Shown piece after piece: positions 7,467 through 14,912 of a DNA stretch of 41,413 bases. Within the stretch, counting starts at the first letter, position 1. Every line of letters begins with the position of its first letter. Source of the stretch: Methanocalculus chunghsingensis (GTDB taxonomy: Archaea; Halobacteriota; Methanomicrobia; Methanomicrobiales; Methanocorpusculaceae). The position numbers and the translations under genes were made by a program. The notes under the pieces were generated by a model. It did not search any database, had not been told where the DNA came from, and saw only the letters and a program-made list of their open reading frames with translations. The stretch covers positions 1 to 41,413 of the forward strand of contig NZ_JWHL01000012.1 of NCBI RefSeq assembly GCF_018132105.1, given 5' to 3'.

Positions 7467-8087
7467 CTACATGCCCCAGTTCGGATTATCTGTCTGCATG
7501 GCGTTAAAGATCATACTAAGTGTTCTTGATTTGCCAGCATACTGATTACCTGCATCATTGTCCAACGTGACATCAACCTTGAAGTACTGGTAAAAACCAC
7601 TTTCCATGGGGTGATTATTTTCGGTTGCATTCAGCAAAGTCGTCCCGGCATCACTGATATCTGCCCATCTGAAAGTCTGTACTTTTCCCTCTTCACCCCA
7701 ACCAGTTATAGCTCCATCTGGAAGCGAGAATCCGGATATTTCTGAACCATCACCTTTATAGGTGGTTGTTGTAAATGTCATTTGACCGAGATTCAGATCT
7801 CCTGCAGTCGGAAGTAGATGTGCTTTAAAGAATAGGTCAACACTTCCATTATTCCAGATGAAAACATACCCCATTGTCTCAGGCACTCCGGGACGAAGTG
7901 TGTCCGATGTTTTTAATGGCCCAGCAGTGCCGTTTGTATCAAAAGTTAAAACGCCTAAATCGACATTCCCTGTCGTAATGACATTGTTAGGAACGGTCTC
8001 TGTGTCGCTAAACCATGCGAATGTCCCGAGCCCGACGCCGCCGAGGGCGATGCCGATGATCAGAATACTCATAAGATATCCTTTCAT
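7467..8087 (-). CDS. TasA/camelysin-like secreted protein with SipW-type signal peptide
   Basis: A 206-residue exported protein. The N-terminus has a hydrophobic run then GLGTFAWFSDTET followed by NNVITTGNVDLGV, the hallmark of the SipW-cognate signal peptide class seen in TasA, camelysin and related archaeal proteins. By analogy with TasA, cleavage would fall after Ala 24 (TFA/WF). The mature part is beta-rich, Gly/Thr/Asn-rich and almost free of Cys, as in TasA. TasA-family proteins assemble as extracellular fibres, and the archaeal bundling pilin of Pyrobaculum is a relative; a fibre role here is inferred. It is the first gene of the locus, with GGAGAG 10 bp before the ATG and a long AT-rich upstream leader. 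Confidence 0.85.
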   Translation of the reverse strand: MKGYLMSILIIGIALGGVGLGTFAWFSDTETVPNNVITTGNVDLGVLTFDTNGTAGPLKTSDTLRPGVPETMGYVFIWNNGSVDLFFKAHLLPTAGDLNLGQMTFTTTTYKGDGSEISGFSLPDGAITGWGEEGKVQTFRWADISDAGTTLLNATENNHPMESGFYQYFKVDVTLDNDAGNQYAGKSRTLSMIFNAMQTDNPNWGM

Positions 8088-8285
8088 TTTTTCAACTCTC
8101 CGTAATTCATTTCATGCAAGGCCTGCGGGGAACGGGTGTTTCGTTGAGGACGTGGTATCCGGTGTTCTGGCATGAATGACCAGAACGATACAGTGTACTC
8201 ATGAGTGGCTCATGTGCAGTGTGCTGATGCAAACCCTACAATCACCAATAATAAATATAAGTATTTAAATATATTTATATGGTTT
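8088..8285 (-). promoter_or_regulatory. Promoter and structured leader of the TasA-like locus
   Basis: TATA-like sequence lies at about 8244-8282 on the minus strand, placing transcription start near 8220 and leaving a leader of about 130 bases. The leader contains a perfect hairpin, GTTCTGG at 8164-8170 paired with CCAGAAC at 8180-8186 around a 9-base loop, and the 10-bp palindrome ACTCATGAGT at 8197-8206. A regulator site or an RNA switch is possible; I recognise no known riboswitch class. Confidence 0.4.
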
Positions 8286-8532
8286 ATTTTAACCATCGGA
8301 GGCTTATTCGTCAATTGGATAATTAAGAATCCTTAAATAGTGCATACAAAAATTAATTATTATAGATTTCATATTTATAATATATATTAAATAAACCTTG
8401 GAAAAAGGGGAGATGAGACACGTTTTCACGATTACTGTGTCACTCAAAGAGGGCAATGTTTATATACAGTCTTTTGCAGAAAAAACAATTCATATGCCTC
8501 AAATATTTTTATAAAAACATTATTATAAAAGT
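8286..8532. other. AT-rich spacer
   Basis: This is an unusually AT-rich stretch with many TATA-like motifs (for example TTTATATAC at 8458-8466 and TTTTTATAAAAA near 8504-8516) and no gene. A 79-codon frame starting at 8456 has no ribosome site and odd composition and is not called. Confidence 0.5.
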
Positions 8533-8645
8533 ATGCCGCGAAGGTGCGGCAGGGGGTCTATTTTTCATGACTATTCTCCCGGCTTCCCCACATCAACATC
8601 GGCGGTGGCGAGTGAGGGCCACAACCATCCGATTCTCACTTCACA
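8533..8645. ncRNA. Candidate structured RNA (GC-rich island in AT-rich DNA)
   Basis: A GC-rich island of about 110 bp with several possible stems: TGCCGC/GCGGCA at 8534-8539 and 8546-8551 around GAAGGT; GTGGC/GCCAC at 8605-8609 and 8618-8622; and, as an alternative, GAGTGAG/CTCACTT at 8610-8616 and 8635-8641. A strong TATA-like box lies just to its left. Read on the minus strand, the TGCCGC hairpin is followed by a T-rich tract, like a terminator, so either strand could be transcribed. I do not recognise the family. Confidence 0.25.
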
Positions 8646-8786
8646 GCAAGGAGATGTTTTTCATTCATGAAGACCATTCTGATGTTCTTTGTTAAGATGA
8701 GTCGCATCTCGTCGATATATCTGTTTATGCTCTTAATGAATGTATACAGAAATAAATGCGTCATGCAATCCTGATGAAAACAAGAA

Positions 8787-8871
8787 TGCGAGGGACCGGA
8801 TTCGAACCGGCGAACTCCTACAAGAATAGGCCCTGAACCTATCGCCTTTGACCTGGCTCGGCAACCCTCGC
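8787..8871 (-). tRNA. tRNA-Leu(CAG)
   Basis: An 85-base class II tRNA. The acceptor stem is GCGAGGG/CCCTCGC with discriminator A. The anticodon stem ATAGG/CCTAT closes the loop TTCAGGG, giving anticodon CAG (codon CUG, Leu). A long variable arm and the T arm CCGG-TTCGAAT-CCGG follow. There is no encoded CCA, and no intron is seen. The plus-strand mirror image reads as a false protein on both strands. Confidence 0.95.
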
Positions 8872-8901
8872 GCCTATGCTCTTTACTCTTTGCTCTTCTG
8901 A

Positions 8902-8910
8902 GGTATAAAT
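8902..8910 (-). promoter_or_regulatory. TATA box of the tRNA-Leu gene
   Basis: The minus strand reads ATTTATACC about 31 to 39 bp upstream of the tRNA 5' end, the normal archaeal box A position for a tRNA with a short 5' leader. Confidence 0.65.
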
Positions 8911-8992
8911 ATGTCCACTTCGATTCGGAAAAACCGGTGAAGAAAGGTGATGGATGGAAGGGGGGTACCCCGTTCGTCACGTTCTCATTCGT

Positions 8993-10714
8993 CTACTCTT
9001 CAACTGGTCCCTTCGGAGCTTTCCTGCTGCCAGAGCCATCATCATCCCCGTTCTGGCCCGCAGCCCTTGCCATCTCTCGTTCCCGAAGCTCTGCCCGCTT
9101 GATCTTTCCTGAGATCGTCTTTGGAAGATCAGATACAAACTCAATCGACCGCGGATACTTATACGGGGCGGTCGTCTGCTTCACATAGTTCTGGATCTCC
9201 TTGATCAGCTTCTCTGACGGCGTGCATTTCTCATGGAGGACGATGAATGCCTTCACCACCATCCCCCGGATCATATCCGGTGTTCCGATGACCGCCGCTT
9301 CCTGAACCGCCGGGTGCTCAAGGAGTGCTGACTCAACCTCGAAGGGGCCGATCCGGTAGCCGGAGCTCTTGATCACATCATCATCCCGGCCGACGAACCA
9401 GAGATATCCGTCATCATCCTTGTATGCCTTATCGCCTGTGTAGTAGAACCCATTAACGAAAGACTCTGCATTTGCCTCCGGATTATAGAGATACTCCCGG
9501 AAGAGGCCGACCGGCCGGGGGTTGAGGCTGATCGCAATCCTGCCCGCCTCGCCATCAGGAACCGGTTTCCCCTCCTCATCATGCAGTTCAATCTGCCAGC
9601 CGGGCGACGGCTTCCCCATCGAGCCGTACTTGCATTTCATCCCTGGGAAGGTCGCGATACAACAGACCGTCTCGGTCTGGCCGTATCCTTCATAAATATC
9701 AAGGCCTGTTCCCTCTCTCCAGATACGGATGACCTCAGGGTTGAGCGGCTCCCCTGCGGAACAGCAGTGGCGGAGCTCAGAGAAGTCAAACTTCCGGAGG
9801 TCAGCGATGATCAGCATCCGGTAGATGGTCGGTGGGGCACAGAAGGTGGTAATCCCATACCGCTCGATCAGGGGGAGGAGCTCGGTCGCCTTGAACCGCC
9901 CGCGGATATCATAGACGAAGATGGCGGAACCGCAGATCCACTGGCCGAAGTACTTCCCCCATGCCGCTTTTGCCCACCCGGTATCCGAGACGGTGAAGTG
10001 GAGATCATTCTCCTTAAGATCATGCCAGAACCGTGCCGTAATGATATGGCCGAGGGCATAGCTCTGTTCATGCAGCACCATCTTTGCCTCCCCGGTCGTT
10101 CCCGAGGTGAAGAAGATCAGGAGTGGATCGGTCGGTTTCGTCCTCCTGAGACTCCTGAAGTGAACAAGCGTCCGTGCAACGGGAGCAGGGTATGCCAGTT
10201 CGAACGGATAGCTGATCCAGTCCTCCCGCTCTCCATCAACGACCATCTTCTGAACAAGTGACGGGCATGAGTCCTGCAACCCCTCAAACTTCGGTGCATT
10301 CTCCATATCGGTGATGACCATCTTGAAGTCACCTTCATTAATCCGATAGATGATGTCCTTTGTTGTCAGCATCGTCGGAGAAGGAGCAAAGACCGCCCCG
10401 AGCTTCATCAGGGCAAGTGTCAGTATCCACCACTCAGGGATACGCGGAAGCATCACAAAGACACGGTCACCTTTATTGATCCCGAACTTCAGGAGAATAT
10501 TTGCCGCTTCATTTGAGAGGGTCTTCAGATCCCAGAAACTGTACTTCTTCTCTTCTCCCTTCTGGTTCACCCATATGAGAGCAAGCTTGTTTCTATCCTT
10601 CTCGGCCCATGCATCAACGACATCAAAGGCGAAGTTAAAAAATTCAGGAAGATCGATCCTGAAATCATCCCCGGCGTCCTCATATACCCGGATGGCACTA
10701 TCTCTTGCGATCAT
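8993..10714 (-). CDS. AMP-forming acyl-CoA synthetase (medium-chain/Macs type)
   Basis: A 573-residue enzyme of the ANL adenylate-forming superfamily that activates a carboxylic acid with ATP to an acyl-AMP and then to acyl-CoA. The phosphate-binding loop FFTSGTTGEAK is at residues 201-211, GYGQTE at 343-348, YYTGD at 424-428, the hinge and substrate motif GYRIGPFEVE at 452-461, and the catalytic Lys at 537 in KTISGKIKR. Full length and order suggest the medium-chain (ACSM) clade, like the Methanosarcina acetivorans enzyme Macs, rather than acetyl-CoA synthetase; the real substrate cannot be read. The C-terminus carries a charged tail (NGDDDGSGSRKAPKG). It is monocistronic, starting from an AT-rich intergenic region (10800-10860) shared with the divergent small gene. 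Confidence 0.92.
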   Translation of the reverse strand: MIARDSAIRVYEDAGDDFRIDLPEFFNFAFDVVDAWAEKDRNKLALIWVNQKGEEKKYSFWDLKTLSNEAANILLKFGINKGDRVFVMLPRIPEWWILTLALMKLGAVFAPSPTMLTTKDIIYRINEGDFKMVITDMENAPKFEGLQDSCPSLVQKMVVDGEREDWISYPFELAYPAPVARTLVHFRSLRRTKPTDPLLIFFTSGTTGEAKMVLHEQSYALGHIITARFWHDLKENDLHFTVSDTGWAKAAWGKYFGQWICGSAIFVYDIRGRFKATELLPLIERYGITTFCAPPTIYRMLIIADLRKFDFSELRHCCSAGEPLNPEVIRIWREGTGLDIYEGYGQTETVCCIATFPGMKCKYGSMGKPSPGWQIELHDEEGKPVPDGEAGRIAISLNPRPVGLFREYLYNPEANAESFVNGFYYTGDKAYKDDDGYLWFVGRDDDVIKSSGYRIGPFEVESALLEHPAVQEAAVIGTPDMIRGMVVKAFIVLHEKCTPSEKLIKEIQNYVKQTTAPYKYPRSIEFVSDLPKTISGKIKRAELREREMARAAGQNGDDDGSGSRKAPKGPVEE

Positions 10715-10906
10715 ACAACATCGGAGATTAGTCTTTCATCCGATTTATGCAATTCGGAATGCGTATGAGCCGCCCTCCTTCCTGTATACGGGCTTTCCCT
10801 CGTCATCTGATACGATGGAGTGAAAAATGATAATTATTTCAATTATTAAATAAATATGCACCTGAATAACAATACTATGATATACCCGAAGTGTCGAGGA
10901 GATTGT

Positions 10907-11236
10907 ATGCCGGATGTTGCCAGGGGAGAGATCGGACGGAGGGTATTTCAACTGAAGAAGGAGAAGAGCGTCGAGGAGGCTATGGCGATCATACGCAATA
11001 GCATCGCACAGGAGTGGCGTTCGCTCTCTGAGGAGGATATCCAGTATATCCGCAGGATGCTTGGTGATCTCTGGATCTATATCGATCGTACCACCTGGGA
11101 ACAGTACTCCTTCTCTATGCTGACATGCCATGATGTTGGCATCATCATCCGGACAGGGAGATTCGTCTCTGATGGCAGGATGCAGGAGAAGGCTGCTGTT
11201 GAAGAGATTGCACGGCTCCTCTCCTCGCATGTTTAA
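10907..11236 (+). CDS. Small protein of unknown function
   Basis: A 109-residue soluble protein I do not recognise. The start at 10907 is chosen because GAGGAG lies 6 bp upstream; the same frame runs back to an ATG at 10856, but that part would sit in AT-rich promoter-like DNA. It is helical and charged (FQLKKEKSVEEAMAIIRNSI, then SEEDIQYIRRMLGDLW). No signal peptide, membrane segment or metal motif is seen. The stop codon lies in the loop of a strong hairpin at 11224-11249, itself followed by an IS605-like hairpin, so the 3' end of this gene has been touched by a mobile element remnant or is shaped by a terminator. No operon partner; it is divergent from the acyl-CoA synthetase. Confidence 0.7.
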   Translation: MPDVARGEIGRRVFQLKKEKSVEEAMAIIRNSIAQEWRSLSEEDIQYIRRMLGDLWIYIDRTTWEQYSFSMLTCHDVGIIIRTGRFVSDGRMQEKAAVEEIARLLSSHV

Positions 11237-11280
11237 CTCCACATGCGAGAAGCCCCCTGCGCAAGCGGGGGGTAGTTCAC
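11224..11280. repeat. Double hairpin resembling a solo IS605-type right end
   Basis: The first stem is CTCGCATGT (11224-11232) paired with ACATGCGAG (11241-11249), 9 bp and perfect. The second is CCCCCTGC (11253-11260) paired with GCGGGGGG (11265-11272), closed by a GCAA tetraloop, followed by TAGTTCAC. The frame AAGCCC...GGGTAGTT(C/G)AC matches the end of the IS at 671-701. No transposase or tnpB is attached. It may also act as transcription terminator for the gene ending at 11236. Confidence 0.55.
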
Positions 11281-11609
11281 ATCGGGGGGGATATCTTACC
11301 AAATCCCTCTCCAGCTTTTTATTTTCATTTTGAGATAGTTATAAATAACCGGCTGTATATTATCCCGTATATACAGTCAGACATGGCAATAAAGGATCTG
11401 CTCCACTATGCATCGGGCATCAGAATTTGGTTGTGGTGGCGAATCACGTGCGATCGAACGATTAAAACTTGTAGCCATGGCACGGTGCAATGACAGGATT
11501 GAGGAGGCGACAAAGAGACCAAAGAAGCGTTCCTCACCACGGGCTCCATCGCATGGCCTGACCACACTGTTGCGATCCAGTCATGGACTATAACCCCGGA
11601 TGGCATCTC
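11281..11609. other. ATP synthase operon upstream region
   Basis: A 329-bp stretch without a clear gene. It holds the probable operon promoter (11339-11347) and a palindrome (11353-11376). The rest, 11384-11600, has short open frames on both strands (a 36-codon frame from 11384 and a 62-codon frame on the minus strand) with no ribosome site or recognisable product; they may be a long leader or a decayed gene. Confidence 0.45.
11339..11376 (+). promoter_or_regulatory. Probable promoter of the ATP synthase operon, with palindrome
   Basis: TTATAAATA at 11339-11347 is a good archaeal TATA box. CTGTATA (11353-11359) and TATACAG (11370-11376) form a perfect inverted repeat that would cover the expected transcription start, about 25 bp downstream of the box. 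A repressor or activator site is possible. The resulting leader to atpH would be about 235 bases. Confidence 0.5.
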
Positions 11610-11930
11610 ATGTCCCCTGAACAGTCAATATTGCAGAAGATACGGGAGAAGGAACTTGAAATCAGTGCACGAGTTGAAGAGATCCGGTCCCAATCCGATG
11701 TACTGATAGAAGAGGCACAGCAGGAAGCCGGGGAGATTATTGAGCGTTTCGATGCCGAGGGGAAGGAGGCGGCCAGAAACTATTATAACGCTGAGATGCA
11801 GGCTATTCAGTCCGAGATTGAGGTTCTGAATCAGGAGACTATTGAGAAGAAGAACGATCTGCAGAAGAGCTGGGAGGAGAACCTCCCTCGTGCTGTTGAG
11901 ATGATTATACAGGAAGTACTATCCGGATGA
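11610..11930 (+). CDS. atpH: A-type ATP synthase subunit H
   Basis: A 106-residue, almost fully helical, charged protein (ILQKIREKELEISARVEEIR, then a long Glu/Lys/Ala-rich stretch). It forms the peripheral stalk of the archaeal ATP synthase as a coiled coil with subunit E, linking the catalytic head to membrane subunit I. Position as first gene before subunit I matches the H-I-K-E-C-F-A-B-D order known from Methanosarcina. I chose the ATG at 11610, preceded by GGATGG; an ATG at 11583 is in the same frame but adds nine residues (MDYNPGWHL) unlike the family start. Confidence 0.8.
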   Translation: MSPEQSILQKIREKELEISARVEEIRSQSDVLIEEAQQEAGEIIERFDAEGKEAARNYYNAEMQAIQSEIEVLNQETIEKKNDLQKSWEENLPRAVEMIIQEVLSG

Positions 11931-11939
11931 GCTGGGAAT

Positions 11940-13883
11940 ATGCTTCAGAGAATGGTGAAAGTACAGGTCATCGGACCTGCAAAAGATCTCCACCGTATCG
12001 TAGATACCCTCTATACTGCAGGCACCATTCATCTGGAAGACTATTCTAAAGAGATCTCTGTCGGAGATGCAATACTCAACAAAATCGAGGTCGGGGAGAG
12101 TGATACCCTCTCCGGGTTAATCTCAAAGATTGAGGGTATCCAGCTCATATTTCCAAAGACTCCGTCTGACACCGGGAAACAGAAAGAGCTGATGCAGTCG
12201 CTTCGGGCAGAAGGGCATGAAGCTATCCTGAACCGGGCATCGGATGCACTATCTAACCTTGAGGTGAAGACAAAGACCCTCATAACACGAAAGAGCGATC
12301 TGGAATTTACCATCGCAAACCTCACCCGGTATCAGGGCGTCATCGAGAAGATTCTTCCAATAGAAAGCCAGATCCCGGCACTTGAGAGATTTGAAATCAC
12401 CATCATCCTGATAGAGAGAGAGTTTGAGCATGCTCTTCCGGTGATCAGAGATGCTCTTATGGATATCACAAATAACCAGTGTGAGCTGATATCTGCAGCA
12501 GTCGATGAGAAGAGCATTGCAACCGTCGCCATCTTTAGCCGAAAATACTCAGAGCAGGTTCACTCGTTCATCTATACCCAGAATGTCAATGAGCTCCGGC
12601 TCCCAGCCCAGTATATGGGCCGCCCACTTGCTGAAGTTCTCAGGCTCAATGCCGAGAAGAAGAAAGAGGCAATGCTTGAAGCCCGTTCTATCGATGAAGA
12701 GCTTACCGAAATCTCATCGGCCTGGCATGATGAACTGACGGTTCTCAGACAACTGCTTGCAGACCGGTTTGAGGAACTGAAGGAGTATAATAAATTCGCA
12801 CGGACAGACTACACCTTCATCGTTCTTGGCTGGATACCGAAAAAATATCTCCCCCGTACCCGCGAGCTTCTCCAGAAGGAGTATGGGGAGGCGGTCATCA
12901 TTAATGAGCTTCTGGAAACCCCGGACTCGATGGATGAGGCCCCTACATTCTATGACAGCCATGAGTTCATCAAGCCGTTTGAGTATCTGGTACGGCTGAT
13001 CACCTCTCCAAAGTACAATGAGGTTGATCCAGCCCCGCTGCTCGCCATCTTCTTTCCGATCTTTTTTGGGCTTATCGTTGGGGATATCGGATACGGCCTG
13101 GTGATTCTTTCGTTTGCACTCATCATGAAGAAGAAGTTTCCCGAAATCGACTGGCTGAAACCCCTGATGAACCTGATGATCATCGCCGCCTTTCCGACGA
13201 TCATCTTCGGGTATATCTTCGGGGAGTTCTTTGGCGACTTTGGAGAGCAGATGGGCTGGCTCCATCCGATGGAGATAATGGGGGTGACATGGCACCGGAT
13301 TGATGCAATGGTGCCGATGCTTGTCCTCGCGATCGCAATCGGGTTCTTCCATGTCCTCCTTGGACTCTTCATCGGTATCGTCAACCAGAGGACAAAGATG
13401 CAATGTACAAAGTATCTCTGTGAATGCAGGAAGCATATCTGCGAGAAGGTCGGGATGATCGTGGTTATCATCAGCATTCTCATCCTCCTCGGGGCTGCAA
13501 CCCAGATACTTCCAGGTGTCGTCCTCTATCCCGGCATTCTTATGATGGTCATCGCTCTTGCCCTGATCATTTATGGAGGAGGGTTCATTGCGAGCCTCGA
13601 GGTCATCAGTATGGTGGGAAATATCCTCTCCTACGCACGCATCATGGCAATAGGAACGGCTTCGGTCATCCTTGCCCTTGTTGCAAATGAGCTGGGGGGG
13701 ACGATGGAGGTCGCCCTGGTGGGAGTTCTGGTTGCATCCATTATTCATCTTCTCAATATCGGACTGAAGATGTTCATCGGCTCGCTTCATTCGTTTCGTC
13801 TGCATATCGTTGAGTTCAGTCCAAAGTTCATGGAGGGGGGAGGGAAGATCTATAAACCCTTTGGGAGGAGGGATCAGAGATGA
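11940..13883 (+). CDS. atpI: A-type ATP synthase membrane subunit I (a-type subunit)
   Basis: A 647-residue protein. The N-terminal 330 residues are soluble and helical and contact the E/H stalks. The C-terminal half has about seven to eight membrane segments (from PLLAIFFPIFFGLIVGDIGY on) and forms the ion path next to the c-ring. The conserved Arg needed for rotation is in the segment LSYARIMAIGTASVILALVA near residue 565. Length is normal for the family. It starts 9 bp after atpH. The minus-strand open frame over this region (12714-13958) is a shadow made by membrane-protein codon bias. Confidence 0.92.
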   Translation: MLQRMVKVQVIGPAKDLHRIVDTLYTAGTIHLEDYSKEISVGDAILNKIEVGESDTLSGLISKIEGIQLIFPKTPSDTGKQKELMQSLRAEGHEAILNRASDALSNLEVKTKTLITRKSDLEFTIANLTRYQGVIEKILPIESQIPALERFEITIILIEREFEHALPVIRDALMDITNNQCELISAAVDEKSIATVAIFSRKYSEQVHSFIYTQNVNELRLPAQYMGRPLAEVLRLNAEKKKEAMLEARSIDEELTEISSAWHDELTVLRQLLADRFEELKEYNKFARTDYTFIVLGWIPKKYLPRTRELLQKEYGEAVIINELLETPDSMDEAPTFYDSHEFIKPFEYLVRLITSPKYNEVDPAPLLAIFFPIFFGLIVGDIGYGLVILSFALIMKKKFPEIDWLKPLMNLMIIAAFPTIIFGYIFGEFFGDFGEQMGWLHPMEIMGVTWHRIDAMVPMLVLAIAIGFFHVLLGLFIGIVNQRTKMQCTKYLCECRKHICEKVGMIVVIISILILLGAATQILPGVVLYPGILMMVIALALIIYGGGFIASLEVISMVGNILSYARIMAIGTASVILALVANELGGTMEVALVGVLVASIIHLLNIGLKMFIGSLHSFRLHIVEFSPKFMEGGGKIYKPFGRRDQR

Positions 13884-14000
13884 GAGCATCAGCAAATAAG
13901 GAATTCGGGGTTGGTGACATGATATGACAGAGATCACTCTTCCGGTGTGGCCGGTCACCGGAGAGAGAAGGCATCATAACGGCCATGGAAAGGAGAATAT

Positions 14001-14017
14001 ACGCCGGTAACCGGCGT
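14001..14017. promoter_or_regulatory. Hairpin in front of atpK
   Basis: ACGCCGGT-A-ACCGGCGT is a perfect 8-bp inverted repeat with a one-base centre. It sits 18 bp before the atpK start, in the 150-bp gap between atpI and atpK, the largest gap in the operon. A role in mRNA processing or stability to raise c-subunit output is plausible, since the c-ring needs many copies. It also argues against the ATG at 13985 as start of atpK. Confidence 0.45.
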
Positions 14018-14035
14018 TACATGCAGGTAGTGGAT

Positions 14036-14248
14036 ATGGACTGGTTTATACCAATCGGAGCGGCAATCGCGTTTGGCCTCGGAGCACTCGGGGCTGGAAT
14101 TGCGATGGCACGAATAGGCTCTGCAGGAGCAGGAACAGTAGCAGAACGGCCCGAGACATTCGGGTATATGCTGATATTCCTTGCGATTCCCGAGACGATT
14201 GCTATCCTTGGGTTTGTGATTGCTGCAATGATCCTGGTCATGATATAA
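14036..14248 (+). CDS. atpK: A-type ATP synthase subunit K (c-ring proteolipid)
   Basis: A 70-residue hairpin protein with two membrane helices (WFIPIGAAIAFGLGALGAGI and YMLIFLAIPETIAILGFVIA). The ion-binding Glu is in AIPETIAI of helix 2. Loop residues RPE between the helices contact the central stalk. It is a single-hairpin subunit. Helix 1 has no Gln, while the Na+-binding subunits of this class usually have Gln there; this hints at proton use but does not prove it. The start is taken at 14036; ATG 14021 (five residues longer) is also possible. The longer frame from 13985 would run through the hairpin at 14001-14017 and is unlikely. Confidence 0.88.
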   Translation: MDWFIPIGAAIAFGLGALGAGIAMARIGSAGAGTVAERPETFGYMLIFLAIPETIAILGFVIAAMILVMI

Positions 14249-14335
14249 TCGGTGTATCATTGCATACCCTCTCCCCTCTGTAAAGGAGGAAGGGGGATCT
14301 GTTCGCCTGTGCCTGGTGGAGGAGGATGTGACTGT

Positions 14336-14911
14336 ATGTATGAGCACCTGATTGAAACGGTTGAACTGAGTGCAGAGGAGAAGATTCGAGAGATACAACA
14401 AACAACCGGGAGTCTGGCAGAGAGGATCAGGGAAGAAGCGAGAGCAGAAGGGGAGAAGGTACGCGATCAGCATTATGCAGCCGCAGAAAGAGCAATAGCT
14501 TTGGAGCGATCTGCAATCCTTACCGCCAGAGAGAGAAACAAGCTTGACATTCTCCGCACAAAGGACGACGTCTTCCAGAAGACCTTCAATGAAGCAGAGA
14601 AAAAACTGGAGACCATCAGGGATGATCCCCGGTACCGGACATTTCTCGATAAGGTTATAACCGGCCTCTCCGGGGAGATGGAGGGGGCGTTCACCCTTCA
14701 CGTCGATGAACGGGATCTCGAGCTCTGCAAGGGTATTGTCGCATATCATGGCCTTGAAATCACTCTTATTCCTGACATCTCATGTATGGGTGGTGTTATT
14801 GCACGCTCCTCAGATGGATTCCTGACTGTTCAGAATACCCTCGAATCCAGACTGCAGCGATCAAAAGAGGTCCTCAGGTCTGAAGTCTTTCGGATTCTCA
14901 ACGGTGGTTAG
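14336..14911 (+). CDS. atpE: A-type ATP synthase subunit E
   Basis: A 191-residue peripheral stalk protein: N-terminal half a long charged helix (SAEEKIREIQQTTGSLAERI onward) that pairs with subunit H, C-terminal half a small mixed fold (from about residue 105) that binds subunit B. The start at 14336 is chosen because a strong GGAGGAGG lies 10 bp upstream; the frame is open back to 14252 but that part covers a CCCTCTCC...GGAGGAAGGGGG imperfect hairpin (about 14268-14296) that separates it from atpK. Ends in TAG, directly in front of atpC. Confidence 0.88.
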   Translation: MYEHLIETVELSAEEKIREIQQTTGSLAERIREEARAEGEKVRDQHYAAAERAIALERSAILTARERNKLDILRTKDDVFQKTFNEAEKKLETIRDDPRYRTFLDKVITGLSGEMEGAFTLHVDERDLELCKGIVAYHGLEITLIPDISCMGGVIARSSDGFLTVQNTLESRLQRSKEVLRSEVFRILNGG

Positions 14912-14912
14912 G

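Noticed and set aside
8456-8695. 79-codon frame across the AT-rich spacer
   Set aside because: No ribosome site, mixed composition, and it runs through the stems of the RNA candidate.
9581-10261. 226-codon plus-strand frame opposite the acyl-CoA synthetase
   Set aside because: The minus-strand enzyme has every family motif across this region.
11377-11606. Short frames on both strands between the solo hairpin and atpH
   Set aside because: None has a ribosome site or family likeness; they overlap each other and the operon leader.
12714-13958. 414-codon minus-strand open frame opposite atpI
   Set aside because: It is a shadow of a membrane-protein gene; its Asp/His-rich translation with no domain is typical for the antisense of hydrophobic codons.
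13955-14749. Minus-strand frame opposite atpK and atpE
   Set aside because: It spans two well-supported plus-strand genes and has a low-complexity product rich in Cys, Ser and Tyr.
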